Of a stretch of DNA of 64,000 bases, positions 61,722-64,000 are shown one piece after another. This DNA comes from Clostridioides difficile_A (lineage in GTDB: Bacteria > Bacillota > Clostridia > Peptostreptococcales > Peptostreptococcaceae), in NCBI GenBank assembly GCA_945909635.1, contig OX246690.1, positions 2,666,001-2,730,000 of the forward strand. The letters run 5' to 3'. Numbering within the stretch: the stretch's first letter is position 1; each line of letters starts with the position of its first letter. The notes under the pieces were generated by a model. That model ran no database searches, had not been told where the DNA came from, and worked only from the letters and a program-made list of their open reading frames with translations. Made by a program: the position numbers and the translations under genes.

Positions 61722-61737
61722 ATATGATATCGTATAT
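61722..61737. promoter_or_regulatory. Near-palindrome in the racemase/ROK intergenic region
   Basis: ATATGATATCGTATAT is a 16-bp imperfect palindrome between the two divergent genes, a candidate operator for the ROK regulator. Function is inferred only from place and symmetry. Confidence 0.4.
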
Positions 61738-61788
61738 TTAAACAAAAGTAACGACTAATGGAATATAACAAGAAAGGAAATGTAATCT

Positions 61789-63054
61789 ATGGGAAATAGA
61801 GAGAAACAGTTGAAAAATGCTTCAATGCCATCAGACTTAAAATATTTAAATCGGAAACGAATACTTGATATCATCAGAAATACAACAGAAGTATCAGTCA
61901 ATGATATTAGTGAAGCGACCAAAATCAGTCGTCCTACAGTGAAAAAAGCTATTCAGAGTTTTGAAGAAATAGGGCTTTTGGTCTCAGCAGGTAAAGGCAG
62001 TTCTACAAATATTGGTGGAAAACGCCCAGAATTATATTCGTTTTCTTGTAATAAAAGGATATTGTGTATCTCTCTTGAAGAGAGCTATATTCATTTTGCA
62101 CTTTTGACTATGAAAAATGAATGTGTCTTAGAAATAGAAATTCCTGCTACTTACAACAATACATTAGACACATTTCAGAAAGAATTAGCAATTCATATTG
62201 AAGATATTCTAGTAAATGCAGAAATCTCTCATGATGAATTATATGGCATAAGCTTTGCAATCGCTGGATTCGTAGACCAAAAATATGGTATTGTCAGATT
62301 TTTTATGATGGCTCCACATTGGGGAAGAAATATCAATATAAAAGAATGGCTTGAGAAATTGTATCCAAAACAGGAGATTATAGTAGAAAACCTAGTTAGA
62401 ATGGCTGGAAATGCGCTTCTTCTTGAGGAAGAATTTCGTAATAAAAGAACAGTTGTCATGTATGCAGAGGCAGGAATTTCTTCATGCTACATTGATAATG
62501 TTGTACTTACTGGTAGAAATGCTCTTATTGGAGAAATAGGACATATGACTGTTGATTACAGTGATGAAGAGATTTGTTCCTGTGGAAGTAAGGGATGCTT
62601 TGAACGTATGGTTAGTGCTGAAAGAATTCGCCATAGGTTAAAGAAAAATTCAATGAAACTTTTAAAGTCTTCTATAAATCAATGGATAGAATCTAAAGAT
62701 TTAATTCGACATGTGTTTGAAGAGGCAGACAATGGAGATGAACTGTCAATGATAGAGGTTGGTTATCTGGCAGAAATGTTCTCATTAATGTTGAAAAATG
62801 TAGCAATCAATTTTGACCCAGAAATTGTAGTCCTCCTTGGACAATATGCTTATGCAGGAGACTATTTTAAGATTAAATTGAAAGAAGAGCGAAAAAAAGC
62901 TCGATTCTTCCCAGAAGAAACTGCATCTGTAATATATTATGATATACGACCATTAAGAGAACTCCAAAAAGCTGGTGGATATCAGGTATTAACACAAAAA
63001 TTCTTTGAAAATCCCATATTTTATAAAGGTAATATTAAGGAAAATGAAGAGTAA
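61789..63054 (+). CDS. ROK family transcriptional regulator
   Basis: Protein of 421 residues with an N-terminal winged helix (RILDIIRNTTEVSVNDISEA, ISRPTVKKAIQSFEEIGLL, in part) and a ROK domain (about 85-400). The zinc motif CSCGSKGCFE is present, but the sugar-kinase nucleotide motifs are degraded, as in XylR/NagC-type repressors. It is divergent from the racemase-like gene, which it probably regulates; ROK effectors are usually sugars, so the pairing is unexpected. The start follows AAGAAAGGAAATG at good spacing. Confidence 0.9.
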   Translation: MGNREKQLKNASMPSDLKYLNRKRILDIIRNTTEVSVNDISEATKISRPTVKKAIQSFEEIGLLVSAGKGSSTNIGGKRPELYSFSCNKRILCISLEESYIHFALLTMKNECVLEIEIPATYNNTLDTFQKELAIHIEDILVNAEISHDELYGISFAIAGFVDQKYGIVRFFMMAPHWGRNINIKEWLEKLYPKQEIIVENLVRMAGNALLLEEEFRNKRTVVMYAEAGISSCYIDNVVLTGRNALIGEIGHMTVDYSDEEICSCGSKGCFERMVSAERIRHRLKKNSMKLLKSSINQWIESKDLIRHVFEEADNGDELSMIEVGYLAEMFSLMLKNVAINFDPEIVVLLGQYAYAGDYFKIKLKEERKKARFFPEETASVIYYDIRPLRELQKAGGYQVLTQKFFENPIFYKGNIKENEE

Positions 63055-63075
63055 TCAAAAGCTTATGATTTTATA

Positions 63076-63098
63076 GAGCCATCCAAAATGGATGGCTC
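63076..63098. terminator. Short hairpin between ROK gene and zinc-ribbon gene
   Basis: GAGCCATCC-AAAAT-GGATGGCTC, 9-bp perfect stem between convergent genes. The T-run is weak on both sides. Confidence 0.65.
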
Positions 63099-63120
63099 AA
63101 AAGTTTAACTCTGAATTTAA

Positions 63121-63366
63121 TTATCTTTTATCAAATGTCTCATCTATTTTACATCTTACCATGTTAACAAATTCAGAAATATTATATCCTTTCAGTTTGC
63201 ATCCACATTTAGGACAATAATCTAGTCTCCTAGATACCAAAGCCCTACAACTAGGCTCTGGGCATCTCATTTTTAGACTTTCCTCTGCTACTTTAAATCC
63301 ACATCGTGGGCATATACTACCTGGACGTGATGATACTTCCTTTCCACATTTAGGACACTTTGTCAA
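63121..63366 (-). CDS. Small double zinc-ribbon protein
   Basis: Protein of 81 residues with four CxxC-type pairs: KCPKCGKEV, ICPRCGF, RCPEPSCRAL and YCPKCGCKL, enough for two zinc ribbons. The C-terminal 20 residues are helical. I start at TTG 63366, six bases after GGAGGGG; an upstream in-frame TTG precedes the ribosome site. Function unknown. It stands alone upstream of ppdK on the same strand, with a gap holding a terminator for ppdK only. Confidence 0.8.
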   Translation of the reverse strand: MTKCPKCGKEVSSRPGSICPRCGFKVAEESLKMRCPEPSCRALVSRRLDYCPKCGCKLKGYNISEFVNMVRCKIDETFDKR

Positions 63367-63490
63367 CTTTATCCCCTCCAGTAAACTCAATTTAATTATT
63401 AGTTAAAATTTCTCTCTACAATAATATATGCAATACAATTAAATACGTTTCACCTTAAGTTATATAAGTTATCTTTTTATAATAAAATAA

Positions 63491-63552
63491 AAATCCCCTA
63501 TACTTAACTTACAAATAATTTATTTGATACATTAAATATATAGGGGATATTA
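63491..63552 (-). terminator. Terminator after ppdK
   Basis: ATCCCCTATA / TATAGGGGAT arms, T-run on the minus strand, 30 bp after the ppdK stop. Confidence 0.85.
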
Positions 63553-63581
63553 CTTTAATTATATAATTTTACAGTATATTA

Positions 63582-64000
63582 CTATCTAGGATTTTTTATA
63601 GATGCCTGAGCTGCTGCAAGTCTAGCAATTGGCACTCTAAATGGTGAACAAGATACATAGTTAAGTCCTACATTATAACAGAACTCTACTGAAGATGGTT
63701 CTCCACCATGCTCTCCACATATTCCTAGTTTTAATTCTGGTTTAACTTCTCTACCTAACTTAGCTCCCATCTTAACTAATTTACCAACACCATTTTGGTC
63801 TAGTACTTGGAATGGGTCTTTTTCTAATATTTCTTCATCTACATATTGACCTAAGAATTTACCAGCATCATCTCTTGAATATCCAAATGCCATTTGAGTT
63901 AAGTCATTAGTACCAAAGCTGAAGAAGTCTGCCTCTTGTGCTATTTCATCAGCAGTTAAACAAGCTCTAGGTATTTCTATCATAGTACCTACAGTATAAG
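63582..64000 (-). CDS. ppdK: Pyruvate, phosphate dikinase, C-terminal part (cut by window edge)
   Basis: The last 139 codons of PPDK, which interconverts pyruvate + ATP + Pi with phosphoenolpyruvate + AMP + PPi. The PEP/pyruvate domain is evident: YTVGTMIEIPRACL, FFSFGTNDLTQMAFGYSRDD, the catalytic Cys in LGICGEHGGEPSS, and SCSPFRVPIARLAAAQA at the end. The frame stays open through position 64000, so the internal ATG at 63983 is not the start. It reads in from outside the window and ends at a terminator. Confidence 0.96.
   Translation of the reverse strand, partial: YTVGTMIEIPRACLTADEIAQEADFFSFGTNDLTQMAFGYSRDDAGKFLGQYVDEEILEKDPFQVLDQNGVGKLVKMGAKLGREVKPELKLGICGEHGGEPSSVEFCYNVGLNYVSCSPFRVPIARLAAAQASIKNPR

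Noticed and set aside
61700..63060. Recent horizontal transfer of the ROK regulator
   Set aside because: Its composition seemed slightly less AT-rich by eye, but there are no flanking repeats or mobility genes and I could not compute codon statistics.

Overview
The window is a low-GC, anaerobic, spore-forming Firmicute chromosome, and gene content and protein sequences point to Clostridioides difficile. The evidence is a Stickland glycine reductase operon, a second selenoprotein-rich operon, CotJ spore-coat genes, butyrate kinase/indolepyruvate oxidoreductase genes, a proline racemase paralogue and pyruvate phosphate dikinase. No rRNA, tRNA, CRISPR array, insertion sequence or prophage was seen.

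Layout. 1-6.8 kb (minus strand): glycine reductase operon grdX-trxB-trxA-grdE-grdA-grdB-grdC. It is led by a sigma-A-type promoter, a glycine riboswitch and a terminator hairpin; grdA and grdB each carry an in-frame UGA read as selenocysteine (Sec). 7-10 kb: M3 peptidase and a HAD phosphatase. 10.1-16.6 kb (minus): a nine-gene operon that I identify as the 'sao' type (selenocysteine-assisted organometal handling). It contains a DsrE-like protein, a Sec thioredoxin-like protein, an ArsP-like permease, a lipoprotein-like protein ending in Cys-Cys, two ABC substrate-binding proteins, an ABC permease and ATPase, and a MerB-like lyase. Four of the nine genes contain an in-frame UGA followed by a hairpin, so a standard gene finder breaks them. 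This is the most remarkable system in the window. 16.7-19.9 kb: nadABC with a candidate NiaR operator. 20-25.3 kb: CstA-like transporter, two small Cys-rich proteins, AI-2E-type permease, Nudix hydrolase, YczE-like membrane protein.

25.4-36.3 kb (minus): an amino-acid catabolic set (aminotransferase, iorA, iorB, buk) behind a clear sigma-54 (-24/-12) promoter. Upstream lie a PrpR-type sigma-54 activator and two tandem TPR-GGDEF proteins. 36.4-41.8 kb: small unknown genes, a nested inverted repeat, an FMN-dependent alpha-hydroxy-acid oxidase-type protein, and a BlaI/M56-peptidase pair next to a secreted peptidoglycan-binding protein. 42.3-51.4 kb: monofunctional transglycosylase, two DEDDh exonucleases, a MORN-repeat protein, flavin reductase, TtcA-like PP-loop protein, cotJA-cotJB-cotJC, an SH3b3-NlpC/P60 hydrolase and dUTPase. 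51.5-64 kb: topoisomerase III, a divergent MarR / RND tripartite efflux locus with a TolC-like third gene, a proline racemase paralogue divergent from a ROK regulator, a zinc-ribbon protein and the 3' end of ppdK.

Functionally the window combines energy metabolism by amino-acid fermentation (glycine reductase with its own thioredoxin system; 2-oxoacid oxidation with an acid kinase) with thiol/selenol chemistry and cell-envelope defence. Six selenoprotein genes lie in 16 kb. Start codons were reassigned where a Shine-Dalgarno sequence clearly favoured an internal start, including several TTG and GTG starts.
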